Shown here: one piece after another, positions 1 through 11,425 of the stretch | Layout of the letters: every line of letters begins with the position of its first letter | Numbering within the stretch: position 1 is the first letter of the stretch | NCBI GenBank assembly: GCA_022578965.1 | Contig: MU400838.1 | Span: 1-33,504 of the forward strand | DNA from: Xylaria sp. FL1777 | Lineage: Eukaryota > Ascomycota > Sordariomycetes > Xylariales > Xylariaceae | Direction: 5' to 3' | Length of the DNA stretch: 33,504 nt | The notes under the pieces: generated by a model | Database searches by the model: none | The model's input: the letters and a program-made list of their open reading frames with translations, nothing else | Told to the model about the DNA's origin: nothing | Program-made: the position numbers and the translations under genes

Positions 1-430
1 TAATATAGCTTTAATTTTATTAAATTATAATTATAAATTAACTATAAATTAATTAATATATTTATAAATACTTTTAATAATATTATTAATTATTAATTTA
101 ACTAAATTATTGCTTTTAAAGCTAAGCTTTATAGTTTTATTACTATTTTTAACTATTTTATTAAGTTAATACTAAAATATATAAAATAAAAATAAAATCA
201 AAAAATAAAATAAAAAATAAATAAAGTATTAATATATTATATAAAAGTTTATTTAAAATATAATGCTATAAAACTACTTAAATAACTATTTATATTTTTT
301 AAATATTAGCTTAAAACCTTATAATTATTATATAAAGTTAAGTTTATACTTAAAAAAGTAAATATTAAAAAAAAGACATTTTTTAAGTATAGTACTAAGA
401 AACTATATATAAATACTACTAATTTAGGTA
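1..430. repeat. Extreme AT-rich block, probable RIP-degraded repeat
   Basis: This stretch is almost entirely A and T, with only scattered G or C, and changes to ordinary composition within a few bases at about 430. No reading frame of interest is visible. In Pezizomycotina such sharp AT blocks are commonly transposon copies mutated by repeat-induced point mutation, and that is the inference here; the original element is not recognisable. The block runs off the left edge, so its size is unknown. Confidence 0.6.
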
Positions 431-3400
431 AAGCTAGTCTGTGCTCCTTAGGTTCCTGCACAGCAACTGTCGCACGGTGTACACCATGGCCTGTGCTGCC
501 TAGAAGCCACATAGCAGGGTAGGGAAATAGAAGGTACCGGTAGTGCGATAACGGTTCTAGAACATGGCATGTGCCCCACATTTCCCACACTGCCGGATAT
601 CTTAGTTTCAGCTTGTTCAGCTCAGTCAAATTCAATGGCAATTCCAGCCCAACTCCATCCCATCATCATGCATTTCATTATCATCCTTTATACCCTCTTT
701 TAAAAGCAATCATTTGTCAACGATGGTATAGCCCAGATTCCGTTCTACCGAGGATGACTCTCAAGACTCGAACGGCTTGTAAGGGTAGTAGCTGCGCAGA
801 GAGGTACCATATCTGATGCGACGCTCTCCCGACTTCCACATGCTTGGAGTTTCTTCGAGGTAATCCGGTGCTTGGGATATTGCTTCTCAGTCTGCTAAGA
901 GGTAGTTAATATACATCTTCCTGCTTGGGACTTTTGTAAAAATAACTCACAGCGGAAGTGCGCCCCGTCCCGTCAAAGCATGACGCACACGGACAAATGG
1001 AAGGACCAGGAGGTCTATTCCTCGGCGCATCGAGCTGCGCACGCCACCACTCGCCGATTCCTGAACTTGGCATCTTCGAAATACTATGTAGTATCGATGG
1101 TGGCGAGGCGATTCTTTCTTCGACAGATGATCAGGTTTCTTTATTAGATGTTGCTCTACGTGATGAGCGTGCTCGACACAGATACGAAGGCAGTTCTAGG
1201 TTTGTCCAGCTGTCTTCCAAATCTTAGGTAGGTAACCTCGAGGGATGTGGAAGTCGATGTTATATATCGTGAAAAAAAAGTTTCAACAAATTACGACAGC
1301 CAAGACGAAGAACAAAACAACTTGTCTCAGACAAACCACTTCACGACGTGTTCATCGGGGAACCAGCTACATTTTATACACGCAACCCTGTTCGGCGACT
1401 AGATGTGTCAATGCTCGCCTTCTGACCGAAGCCTATCAAGTAAGGTGTACACATGATAACGAACCCGCCAAGGCCGAAGCGTTTTTATTTTATTTTTGTC
1501 TTCCTTTGTTCTGTTTTGTTGCCTCACTCTGCGTGCCCGAGATATCGTAGTATATACTAGCTCACGGCACTAGTGGTTACATGCTCTCGGCGGAATGCTA
1601 CTTCCGAAAAGTTCCCGGGAAGTTCCTTGGGCGACAACCTGCAAGATGGCGTAGGTACCGGTAGGTAGGTTACTTCGTCATAGCTATAGCTATTTGAACG
1701 TATTTGAATACCCACAATGCAAACTCGCATATCATACGAGCATCGCCCATCATCTCCTACCTTGGGTAGCTAAATCACCCACAGACGGTAAGATCTATCA
1801 TGCATACAAGTCAAAGCTACACCTTAATTCTTAATTGGGAGTAGTTGAAGCTGGGTGTCACTTCGGTCTGCCGGGACCACTACTGTACACTATCAGTACA
1901 CTTGCCCAAACACGTCGAGCCTACCACACCGACACCCACCATGCTTAAATACGGGTGCCCGACCTTCTGCCCGACTTATGTAGCTTTGCGACGTGAACTT
2001 CAAGGACCTGAGCATCGAGTGTCTCCCAGCGGTGTATACTCGGAGTGGACGCCATGATACCATTGATGTTGATTGCCGCCTCGTATGACACTGCGTTCCC
2101 TCTTCTTGCAATATCTTGCGAGTGGGCAGATCCGATGCCACGTCTTACGAGCAAGCTAGCGCTTAGCTTGCCAGCACCTAAAAGGAGTTCAACGAGTATA
2201 ACTATTATGTTTTAAACGTCTAATATAAAGAAGTGGCTTGTTTTTTTTCCTAGCCGTTACACTATCACATTTATTCCTCGCTGTTCGGTAATAATTTCGG
2301 GATCTTGTGAGGCAAATGCTGACTGGCGTTCGGCTTTCGGCTTCTTTCCAGCTGCTCGACACGCTTCTTGTAGCACCGCACCACTTATTATATAAAAACA
2401 ACAAAACGACAACATCATCTATATATTGGATACATTCGTGGAATGAAGGGACCGCCGCTCCCTCTTTCGTCGTTCGATTTTATCCATGATATCCACGTGG
2501 GGTTAGTTGAGGAGTATAACTCAAGGCCGAATTACAGTGGTCCACCCCCAACTCGACAGAAGACGCAATGGCCTAGTGGTATTACAGAGAATAGTCGCAT
2601 GAGATTCCGCGATAAGGCGATACCATCGTTTATTCTCCTCGAAGAGTATAGACAACAGATCACCTCTACTTCCTCGCCCACCGATCAACAGACAGCCTGT
2701 GAGAGATGTGACCGGAGCGGAGCGCCGCCAAGGCAGGTTAGGAATAGAGTATGAATAATAGTCTCTGTAGCTGGGCAGTCTACTGTTGATATTAGTCGTG
2801 TCCTTACTATCTGGGGGCTCAGCTGATGAGTCGTTATCGCGTTTGGGTATCTACGGCTCAGCCCTAAGACTTTTCTGCATGATTAGCTTGCATTACACCA
2901 GGCTACTCGGAAGCTAGTATGAAATCCTTAAGTTCTCGTATAGCACGATACTCACAGTCCATGATTTCTGGTAGTGTTATATGCCAAGCTGCGAAGGACT
3001 TCTCATCCTATTTAATATCACTGAAGATCTAGTAGGTATGTCGCCATAGAGAGCAATTTCTCACTATACAAGGAAAATGGAGTTATATGTCGGAAGAAAA
3101 CCGAGAACACAAGTTTCTCATGGACTTTTCAACTCAAATATAATATAGCGGTGTCAATGAGCTAACTGGTTGGTGATACTAGCATTTCATAAAGACAGAT
3201 GGCTTTTTGAGTAACCTATATGCGAATTAGATCAGTATCATCTTATAATTTTGCTTCACTCAATTCTAATTCGTCATCTCTTGTCACATGTAAACTAGAA
3301 CTTCCACTCTGCTACCTTGCGAAAGTATGGGGTTGTTATGGTCTCCTTCGAGCAAGAAGCTTCACGTACTTTCTACCCATACTAGTCGTATAATAAGAAT

Positions 3401-4269
3401 CATCTACTCGCGACGAGTTTCCACAAGTCCCAGTGTAGTATAATTTCTGGGCAAACTATCATGTATTATACTTGATTTAAGTTTGAGGGTAGACATTCGA
3501 ACAATCTAGTGTCGCCAGAGCATCAATAACTTACCAATGGATTCGATCTAGAGACATGCGCGAAACACCATAGCCATCTACTAAGCTCTCGTCTCTATTA
3601 GCTATTAGGCTAAGACACCATGAATGGAATATGCAGGCAACAGTGGCTACCGGGATTGTTAATAGAAAAACAATCAACGATAATGGAAACCAAGGACTTC
3701 TATACAAATGCCAGCATCGGCCGAATGATCATTGTGAAATGAACAATAAAAATGGGTTGTCACACTGAAATCTTTAGAACTCTTCATGGCCACCAGCTAG
3801 GTTGATGTATTGCTAATTGGCAGCAAAAAGACACAGAGACACTAGCACACGTCTTGCTCATTTACATTTTCAAGTTCGATTTTCGAGGTCTCGAGGAAAG
3901 AGAATGCGATTGATATACAAGCAGTCCATAAGCCAACGCCTTAAGAGCTATTAAGAGCAGAGATAGCTCTCAACAACCTCTCCCAAACAGCATCGCCCAT
4001 TCCACCGTACCTTCCAACAACCTTAGCATTGGTGATATCCCGGCTCTTCGACCAGCAGAATAAATTCGCTCGCGTCAACTTGCACCTGGCCTAAACCGAA
4101 AGGATTGAGTTTTGGGTACGACATCTATCTCAGACAGACAGCTCTCACTTGCCATGCCGAGCCCGCTAACAGAAGCCAGAACCGCAGCCGACAAACCTAG
4201 CAGCTCAACATCCACGGGACAGCACTTCCAAAAGCTCACCCAAAAATCTGTACCAACCGGCCAGCAAAC
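431..4269. other. Intergenic stretch without a convincing gene
   Basis: About 3.8 kb of normal base composition. Open frames on either strand are short (about 100 codons or less), overlap one another, and show no recognisable domain or consistent splice pattern. The segment next to the AT block (about 430-600) is more GC-rich and could be the less mutated edge of the same repeat, but nothing proves that. I see no RNA gene here. Confidence 0.5.
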
Positions 4270-4305
4270 TACCTACCTACCTACCTCCCTCCCTCCCTAC
4301 CTACC
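4270..4305 (+). repeat. Pyrimidine-rich ACCT/CCCT microsatellite upstream of a gene
   Basis: Tandem ACCT units pass into CCCT units and back to ACCT, ending about 25 bp before the ATG at 4330. The tract probably lies in the 5' leader or core promoter; long CT-rich tracts are common just upstream of fungal start codons. Confidence 0.7.
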
Positions 4306-4329
4306 AGCTGTCACCACACTGCAGACGAC

Positions 4330-5010
4330 ATGGCCTACTACACAAGCATATTCCAAGACGCACACAAAGACCCGACAACCCGCAACGCGATCCCGCAACC
4401 AACACACAGCTCGGTAGCGCCCTACTATGCGCAAACACCATACGCCTCGATTCCGCTCTCCTGCACACCAAGCTCGCGACCCTTCCGCGCCTTCGCAAAC
4501 AGCCCACCAACACCGCCGCCGCGCGGCTTCAGCGTCCTTAGCACTGCGGAGGGAACTCGGACCGCGACCAACGAGGCTTTGGCCGCGCGCCAGCGGGATC
4601 TGTACGCGATGCCGGGGGCGGACATCCAGCTGAGGGAGGTGGGTGATCGCGGGGCCGAGTCTTCTCTCACCGAGGACGTCGTGAGCGTTGTGAGAGGTCT
4701 TAAGACCGCACTTGTTGCCGCAACGGAGGCTATCAGGGCCGAGGTGAAGCGTGCGAGGGCCGTTTATGCGGCGCGCTGGACGCGGTTTGTTTTCTGGGTT
4801 TCTGCGCTGAACTATCGTCTGATGCAGAGCCGACGGACAGCGGTGATCGAGCTGCGTGGGTTCATGGCGCGTGTCAGGCCCGTGTTGTTTGCGGCTTTGT
4901 TCCTCTTCGTCTTGGGCATGGTGGTGGCGGCGGACTTGTTCGACGACGCCGATGGAGAGCTCGTGTATCTTCTCGTCGAGGAGTACAACAGCTGGTGTGT
5001 TGTGGCCTAG
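4330..5010 (+). CDS. Unknown protein with one C-terminal membrane segment
   Basis: A single open frame of 226 codons with no intron needed. The ATG follows GAC and precedes GCC, an acceptable fungal start context. The N-terminal half (about residues 1-85) is rich in Pro, Ser, Thr and Tyr and looks disordered. Residues about 110-170 are Ala/Arg/Glu-rich and likely helical. A hydrophobic run at about 183-203 (LFAALFLFVLGMVVAADLF) looks like one transmembrane helix, followed by a short acidic tail ending in CVVA. Codons are GC-rich, unlike the flanking DNA, which supports real coding. I recognise no family. A long antisense open frame covers the same DNA but looks like a composition shadow. It could be a lineage-specific tail-anchored membrane protein; function unknown. 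Confidence 0.6.
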   Translation: MAYYTSIFQDAHKDPTTRNAIPQPTHSSVAPYYAQTPYASIPLSCTPSSRPFRAFANSPPTPPPRGFSVLSTAEGTRTATNEALAARQRDLYAMPGADIQLREVGDRGAESSLTEDVVSVVRGLKTALVAATEAIRAEVKRARAVYAARWTRFVFWVSALNYRLMQSRRTAVIELRGFMARVRPVLFAALFLFVLGMVVAADLFDDADGELVYLLVEEYNSWCVVA

Positions 5011-5650
5011 GTTTCTTCGTGTACTAGACGTTGTTGTGGGTTGTGTGAAGCAATCGTGGATGCAGACATTGCCATTGAGTGGCTGACCTTCTCTGGACAC
5101 GGGTGACCACTCGGAGAAGCGCAGGAATAAACAAGATGCTCTTTTTGGGAGCATGGTCACAGCATCTTTTAGATTTAGCATTAAGGGAGAGCACATACAA
5201 TGTCCGTAATGTGGATATACTTGAGCAGTCTTTCTCATGGAGACGCTGTTGGAGGCTTTTCTGGGGACGACGGGATCGTGGAGCATGGATCTTCTGTACC
5301 CTCGGACGATACTACACAGATTCTACAACTGTACAGATCAGTAACGCTTAATCTTGGTAGAAGAACACTAGCTTAAGTTCACTCTCATCCTAACCATTAC
5401 CTCTCCGTGAAATGGGTTGAAGTTGTATGGACGAGGACTGGATGATAGAAGCATCAAGATGAGGAAGTCTAATCCATTGAAACAGACTCAAGAGAGGAAA
5501 TATGAGTATGATGCATGTATAATGAGAAAACAGTTTCGTGCCCGCCCCGTCTGTCTATTTCATTAACCCCTCCTTTAACTTAATGCACACGTCAGGCATT
5601 TGCCCCTGACGAAGTTAGTACAACGAAACCAATCAGTGTCTATGCCGTCC
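5011..5650. other. Intergenic region between convergent genes
   Basis: It separates the stop of the + strand unknown gene from the stop of LSC2 on the - strand, so it should hold both 3' ends. No gene or distinctive structure was seen. Confidence 0.5.
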
Positions 5651-7217
5651 TTAAATACCCAAGCTGAATTCAACACCGACGTCGATGTCTCGAGCTGTGA
5701 AGTGAGGACGTTAGCGGCTATTCACTTGTCGACAGCTATCGCCTCAGAAACGATAAGACTTACCCAATTTTACCACCTTGGATAGTTGTACCGATTTCTC
5801 AGCAGCGCTCTGTAGGTCATCGATCGAGAAAATCTTCATTCCGGAGTCGTTGATCAGTTTGTGCGCCTGTTCCATGTTCGTTCCTTGGAGTCGGGCAATA
5901 ATAGGAACCTTGAGGTTCAGGGTCTTGGCGGTGTTGATGAGACCATGGGCGATGGCGTCGCATCGCACGATACCGCCAAAGATGTTGACGAAGATAGCGG
6001 TCACCTTGGGATCGCTGGTAATGAGCTCGAAAGCCTCCTTGATAGCGGCAGGGGTGGCACCACCACCAACATCAAGAAAGTTGGCAGGCTGACCACCGTT
6101 GAGCTTGATGATGTCCATCGTGGCCATAGCAAGACCAGCACCGTTGACCAGGCAGCCAATGTCACCATCCAACTTGATGAAGTTTAATCCCGATTCGGCG
6201 GCGCGTACCTCCTCAGGGTCCTCTTGGGTGGTGTCGCGCCATTGGAAGACCTCCTTCTGTCGGTACTCGGCGTTATCATCGAAACCAAACTTGGCATCCA
6301 TGCATAGAACTTGGTGGTCAGAGGTCTCGGAGAGGGGGTTGATCTCGATTTGAGTAGCGTCCTTCTCGAGGAAGATCTTGTAGAGCTTCTGGATGGTGTC
6401 CTTGGCATCTTCAACACACTGCTCGCTGAAGCCAAGCTTAGTAGAAATATCTCGAGCAATCTCGTCCGTGACGCCCTTGTTGATATCGATGTATGTGGTG
6501 GTGATTGCGGCGGGGTTCTCCTTCGCGACAGTCTCGATATCCATGCCACCCTGGGAGGAGGAGACGATAACGGGGCCTTGCGAGGCGCGGTCCATGAGGA
6601 TGGCGAGGTAGAATTCACGGCGAGCAAACTTGCGCTCGCAGATGTAGACGGAGTTGCAGAGGCGGCCAGCCGCACCAGTCTGCTTGGTAATGAGCTTGTG
6701 ACCGATCATCTGCTCGGCGAACATCTTGGCCTCGGTAGGCGAGTATATGACGCGAACACCACCCTTCAGGCCGTTGTCGAAGCTACCCTTGCCGCGACCA
6801 CCAGCAAGAACCTGGGCCTTGATGACCATGTCCTCGCCACCTATCTCCTTTGCGATCCTCTCGGCCTCGGCGGCGCTCGAGGCATTAGACCCCTTGGGAA
6901 CTCCGACGCCATACTACAGTAGCCTATCAGGGGTGCATGTTCTGCTCGATTGAGGGGAGGGGTTGAGGATTCTACCTGTCGTAGGAGGTCGGCTGAGCGA
7001 TATTCGTGGATACTCAGGTTTCTCCGCTGCTGCGCAAGGCCGGGTATTCTGGACGAGGGAGCAAAGGCATTCTGCAACAGGCGATGAACACTGTCAGTCC
7101 ATATCCCACAATTGCCGCGGCACCGTTGATCTGGCACAAGAAGCGCAAACGCGACGAGCTCACCTTGGACGAGCGCAGGGCTGAAGCCGCAGCTCGGCTA
7201 CGTGCGAAGTTGAACAT
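5651..7217 (-). CDS. LSC2: Succinate-CoA ligase (ADP-forming) beta subunit, mitochondrial
   Basis: Beta subunit of succinyl-CoA synthetase, the TCA-cycle enzyme of the mitochondrial matrix that converts succinyl-CoA to succinate with ATP formation. Four exons on the - strand: 7217-7164, 7071-6976, 6913-5764 and 5694-5651, with introns of 92, 62 and 69 bp and clean GT-AG ends. The joined frame gives 447 residues. Residues 1 to about 35 are Arg/Ser/Ala-rich with no acidic residue, fitting a mitochondrial presequence. The mature part opens with LSIHEYRSADLLRQYGVG, the classic start of SucC-type proteins. Also visible are the ATP-grasp motif AGGRGKG, IEINPL and DAKFGFDDNAEYRQ of the metal/nucleotide site, and VNGAGLAMATMDI, FLDVGGGA and VNIFGGIVRCD of the ligase domain. 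The last exon restores the conserved end VVKLARDIDVGVEFSLGI; without it the protein would end wrongly in GKSYRF. Fungal enzymes of this type are ADP-forming. Confidence 0.95.
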
Positions 7218-8019
7218 CGCGATAGTGACTAGTAAAGGGAAGGGAAGGGAAGAGAGGAGATGAGGAAAACCACTGGCGACCAGACGAAGACAGAAATGGC
7301 TGTCGTTGTTCTTCTGCAACAGAATACCAGACAAAGTAGCTAGACTACCTAGGCTGGTGATACGTAGGCCGAAAAAGGATTGTTCACATGGATAGCGCCG
7401 GTAATGCTAGATAGCTGACAGCTGCCACGGCTCTGCCACGGCTGTTCTCGGGGAGTACAGTACGGGGGTACAGTACAGGGAGAACACGGTATATTTACGG
7501 TGCTTGGTACTGTATCATATTGTTTGAATAGTGCAACCTTGACTCGTAAGTAGGACTCGAAAAAGATCCCGTCCAATTGAGAGAGTTCAAAGGACTGAAT
7601 ACGTAATGTCTTCCCGTGGATATAAACGAATCTATGCGCTACTAAGTGGCCAATGGTTTTTATCAACCATTCCCCCAAATCTCACATGCCATGGTTTGTA
7701 ATATAAACCTGGCTCCAAATCCTATATGCCTCTCTCTCCAAATGCCTCACCATCTATCTATCTAGAAAATATCTAGGTAGTAAGGGCGATTTTAATCGTA
7801 AGATAAACGAATATCGATCGTGAGGTGCCACCCCTGTAATTTCAACAGGGTCCTTGATACGCTCGGCCCTGCGAACCCTTGGATTCCAGGCAGCTACTTA
7901 ACATATAAGTGTTGAGGAGACTCTTGGATTTTCTGAATTCCCAAGCCTCAGTGCTCATTTATTGCTAGGACTCATTAATTATCTTCGTATTGGTTAAACC
8001 GGGAACTCCCATCGAAGAC
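7218..8019. promoter_or_regulatory. Divergent intergenic region between LSC2 and the P450 gene
   Basis: About 800 bp separates the two start codons, so it must carry both promoters. A short GTACAGTACGG/GTACAGTACAGG repetition lies near 7455-7480, and a possible TATA-like ACATATAAG lies near 7901, about 115 bp before the P450 start. No specific operator can be assigned. Confidence 0.4.
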
Positions 8020-10083
8020 ATGATCTCAAGTGTCAGCCTTGGCGGAGGCAGCGCGGGGACGTTGTTAACCTACGTACTCCTAATCCTGGTACTCTACATC
8101 ACTTATCAACTAGCTGTAGCGGCGAGAAGACATATTGCCATTCGAAAATTAGGTGGACAACGAGCCTATCTCATATCCAATAACCCTGTGACTGGTATGA
8201 ACCTGCATGCACTTTCTCCAACTGCTCGCTCTGGCTGAACATGAACTAGCAAGCCTTAACGTCCTGTGGTTCATCAAGAAATCCAATCAGAACCAAATCC
8301 CTGAAGCTTACGAGGAGGTCTATGATTCTCTACCTTTTGAGAGCCGTAACGTGTACGAGCATCAATTCTTACCCGGGTCTAGAACTATCGAGACAAGGGA
8401 GCCAGCGCACATCAAAGCTATCTTAGCTGGGGATTTCCATTCTTTTGGAAAAGGGCCCAACTTTCACAGAATATGGTCCCCATTTCTCGGTGACAGTATC
8501 TTTACTACAGACGGAAAGCTTTGGCATAATAGCCGCAGTCTCATCCGACCAATGTTCATGACTGATCGGATGAGCGATTTGATAATCTTCGAGCGCCAGA
8601 TAGAGAAGATGATGAATCATATCCCTTCGTCGGGTCAGACTATTGACATAATGGATCTCTTCTTTCGCATGACAATGGATGTAACAACAGACTTTCTTCT
8701 TGGTGAGAGTGCTAATAGCTTGGACAAGTAAGCTATACTCGACTACTCCTTCGATTCTAAAGACAGACTGGAAGCTGACCAATGTTAGCCCAAATTCCGA
8801 GTTTACCTATGCCTTTAACGACGTTCTCCGTCATCAAATCCGCCTATCTGTACTTCGAATATTCCGGTGAGGACACGCCACACCATCACACTATGTGTTG
8901 GATTTTATGAGAGCTAACTATTCCAATATAGCCCATTCGACAAGTTGGCACCTCATAAGGAGTACTATAACGACATTAAGAAGATTGAAGAATTTATTAT
9001 GCCGTATATTAAACAGACACTTGCGATCCCGTTGGAAGAACTGGAGAAGCTCACCAAGTCGGATACGGAATCTACATTCCTACATAATCTAGCGCGGTTT
9101 ACGCAAGACCCTAAAGTTATCCGGGATCAACTTATTGCAGTCCTCTTGGCGGGTCGAGACACGACGGCCGCGACGCTGTCGTGGACTTTCTATGAACTTG
9201 CCGCATACCCGGATAAGGTTGACAGGCTGCGAGCTGAAGTCTTGGAATTTGTAGGCGAACACGGCACGCCAACATACGAGGTCTTGAAGAATATGAAATA
9301 TCTTCGCTACACGCTCCAAGAGACGCTCCGCCTTCATCCGGCAGTTCCCTTGAACGGTAAGCTTTAGCATATGATGAATCTAGCCTAGTTTTGCCCGACA
9401 AAATACTAACTACTTCTCCAGTATGTAAATTATTGACACTCTCTTAACATCTACTGCATTTCCGTGATATTCCTAGAATGAGCAGCCAAGGTATCTTAAG
9501 AAGGTCAGACAAGCGGATTAACATCTAACAGGTGAAGGAGGCACTGGCTGACACGGTCTTACCCGGCGCTCCCGGTGCCCCTAGCATCAGCGTCCTGAAA
9601 GGCGACACTGTCTGCTACAATCCAGTGACACTCCATAGACGACGCGATCTTTATCCACCTGTGTCGGAGAACTTTGCGGACCCTTCTCTTTTCAGTCCTG
9701 AGCGATGGTACTCCTGGCAACCCAGAGCCTGGGAATACATCCCGTTCAACGGCGGACCCCGAATCGTAAGTCTACCCGGGACTAGCATAGACAGTCCAAA
9801 GCCTGAAAAAAAGAACTTCATGCTAATTTATTATCCCAACAGTGCCCCGGCCAGAACTTTGCCATGACGGAAATGGCCTATTGCAGTAAGCCACAGGTGT
9901 TGGTATTAATAGATTGAGCATGTGCGTAGCTAATGGGGAACAATAACAGTTGTCCGAATGCTTCAGAAATACGACAAGATAGAGTACCGCGGGGACTGGC
10001 ACGCGCAGCGAGACAACGCCTCCGTCGTCTCTCGACCTGCTTTCGGAGTACCTGTAGCATTCTACGAAGTAACGAAGGGGTGA
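8020..10083 (+). CDS. Cytochrome P450, CYP52-like, with a doubtful exon junction
   Basis: A membrane-bound haem monooxygenase resembling fungal CYP52/CYP539-type enzymes, which typically hydroxylate fatty acids or alkanes; the substrate is not known here. The first in-frame ATG is at 8020. Exons I can place: 8020-8194, 8250-8727, 8789-8866, 8932-9356, 9532-9765, 9843-9885 and 9950-10083. Residues about 12-30 form the N-terminal anchor. AGRDTT (about 317-322) is the I-helix oxygen site, ETLR (374-377) the K-helix ExxR, FSPERW the PERF-type motif, and FNGGPRICPGQNFAMTEMAY carries the haem-ligating Cys (about residue 464). The protein would be about 521-523 residues, normal for the family. Anomaly: exon 4 ends in phase 1 after HPAVPLN, whereas the next exon starts in phase 0 (VKEALADTVLP), so simple splicing of 9357-9531 breaks the frame. 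A 5-nt microexon at 9486-9490 would repair it; a one-base mutation is the alternative. The rest of the gene is intact and conserved. Confidence 0.8.
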
Positions 10084-10570
10084 GACGAAGGAGACACAAC
10101 GCAAGACGCTCTATTAATAACTTTAGCTTCATGATTAATGTTTTGGCAGATTATTGTAATTATGGAAGGAGGATACTTACCTCGGCAGCTTTTGGGACAC
10201 GGAGAGGGGTAAATTGTAATCTTGGCATTATCTCGGTAATTCTATAGTGTTCTTCGTTTCGCATATTAAATTTATTTTATGCCATGTATGCAACTATGGG
10301 AAACTATAGTATTTGCTAAGCGATAAGCATGTGAAGACATGACCGTAAACTTATCGCAGCCAATTAATTTTCCAAGGTTATAGAGCTCAGCAAGCTACGC
10401 TGTCACAAGACACTACATACAGCTTCTCGTTCTCTTCCCCAGCAGAAACAAACATCATGACTTGTCAATACACATAAAGAATTTATTCTCACCCTCCGCT
10501 CGATCACACACTCTATTCCAAGCCCCAACAATCGTAATCCCGGCGCAAGAAAGCAGACAGCCGGATCACG
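10084..10570. other. Intergenic region upstream of the nuclear-protein gene
   Basis: It carries the P450 3' end and the promoter of the next + strand gene. CT-rich stretches occur at about 10420-10440. No gene seen. Confidence 0.4.
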
Positions 10571-11425
10571 ATGGCGCCATCATCCAAAGGCACGAACCCC
10601 GCGCCGAACTACACGGAGGCGATGAACCGGGTGCAGACACAGATCGAAGCGCGACTGCGCATAGTGCGCTCCTTCATGCCATCGCGAGCAGCACCTCCTC
10701 AAAACCCACCACCATCATCCTCCGTCCCCGGAAAACCTACACCGTCCTTCTCCACGCTGGCATCCACATCCACAAGCAAAGCGTCTCTCCCATCCTCCTC
10801 CTCCAACTCAGTCCCCCGCCAGCGCGCCCAGACGCAAGACGAAGACAACTTATTCACCGAGACGCGCGCGCAAGATCCGAACGCAGGCCTCGGGTTCGGG
10901 GCGCCTTCGAAGCGGGCCAGCGAGCGGGAGAAGGAGCGGTCGAACCAGATGCTGCGGTCGCGGCTTCTGGGCCGGAAGCGGGGCGCGGAGGACGCCTCGG
11001 GCAGGACGCTGCGGCGCGGCGGGAGGGACGAGAGTAGTGATGAGGAGGCTGGGCGGAGTGGGCTTGGGAGGGCTAAGAAGAGAGCTCGACGGGAGGTATC
11101 GCGGGAGGAGGAAGGGAGAGAAGAGGAAGAAGAACCGGGAAACGAAGAAATAACTCGGTCGATTGTTGGGTCGGAAGCGCTGGAACCTGAACTTGAGAGG
11201 GCCGGCGCTACGCAGTCGAGGGACGATAAATTGAGGAATGGCGAGATAGGGGGGGAGGAGGAGGAAAACGAGGGTGTAGATGTGACGAGTGCTCAGGGCA
11301 TCACTTTCTCGCAGGATGAATTGGTAGCCGATGTAGAAGGAGGCACATCAGAACAAAAGATCAAGAAGAGGCGGAAAAGAAAGAAGAAGAAGAAGGTCAA
11401 AACTACAAAAGTAGAGGGCGAATAA
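10571..11425 (+). CDS. Low-complexity, highly charged protein, probably nuclear or nucleolar
   Basis: A single uninterrupted frame of 284 residues; the ATG lies in a good context (A at -3, G at +4). An N-terminal helical piece (about residues 14-37, NYTEAMNRVQTQIEARLRIV) is followed by a Pro/Ser-rich linker. A short conserved-looking part near 94-135 has an NLFTETR motif, a GLGFGAPSKR motif and an LRSRLLGRKRG motif. The rest is dominated by Glu/Arg and acidic patches and ends in a Lys/Arg run (KKRRKRKKKKKVK). Basic clusters of this kind are typical nuclear or nucleolar localisation signals. The arrangement recalls small fungal proteins of unknown function (possibly the DUF3245 group), but I am not sure of that. 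No catalytic motif is visible. Confidence 0.65.
   Translation: MAPSSKGTNPAPNYTEAMNRVQTQIEARLRIVRSFMPSRAAPPQNPPPSSSVPGKPTPSFSTLASTSTSKASLPSSSSNSVPRQRAQTQDEDNLFTETRAQDPNAGLGFGAPSKRASEREKERSNQMLRSRLLGRKRGAEDASGRTLRRGGRDESSDEEAGRSGLGRAKKRARREVSREEEGREEEEEPGNEEITRSIVGSEALEPELERAGATQSRDDKLRNGEIGGEEEENEGVDVTSAQGITFSQDELVADVEGGTSEQKIKKRRKRKKKKKVKTTKVEGE

Noticed and set aside
4297..5286. 329-codon open frame on the - strand over the unknown gene at 4330
   Set aside because: Its translation is rich in Arg, Cys, His and Trp with no domain, as expected for the complement of a GC-rich coding sequence; the + strand frame has a better start context and a plausible membrane helix.
6311..6922. 203-codon + strand frame opposite LSC2
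   Set aside because: It is the antisense of a strongly conserved enzyme; the translation resembles no family.
7881..10100. A biosynthetic cluster formed by P450, regulator, permease and GMC genes
   Set aside because: They are spread over 20 kb, mixed with housekeeping genes, lack any backbone enzyme, and the regulator is a conserved Sfl1-type factor rather than a pathway-specific one.
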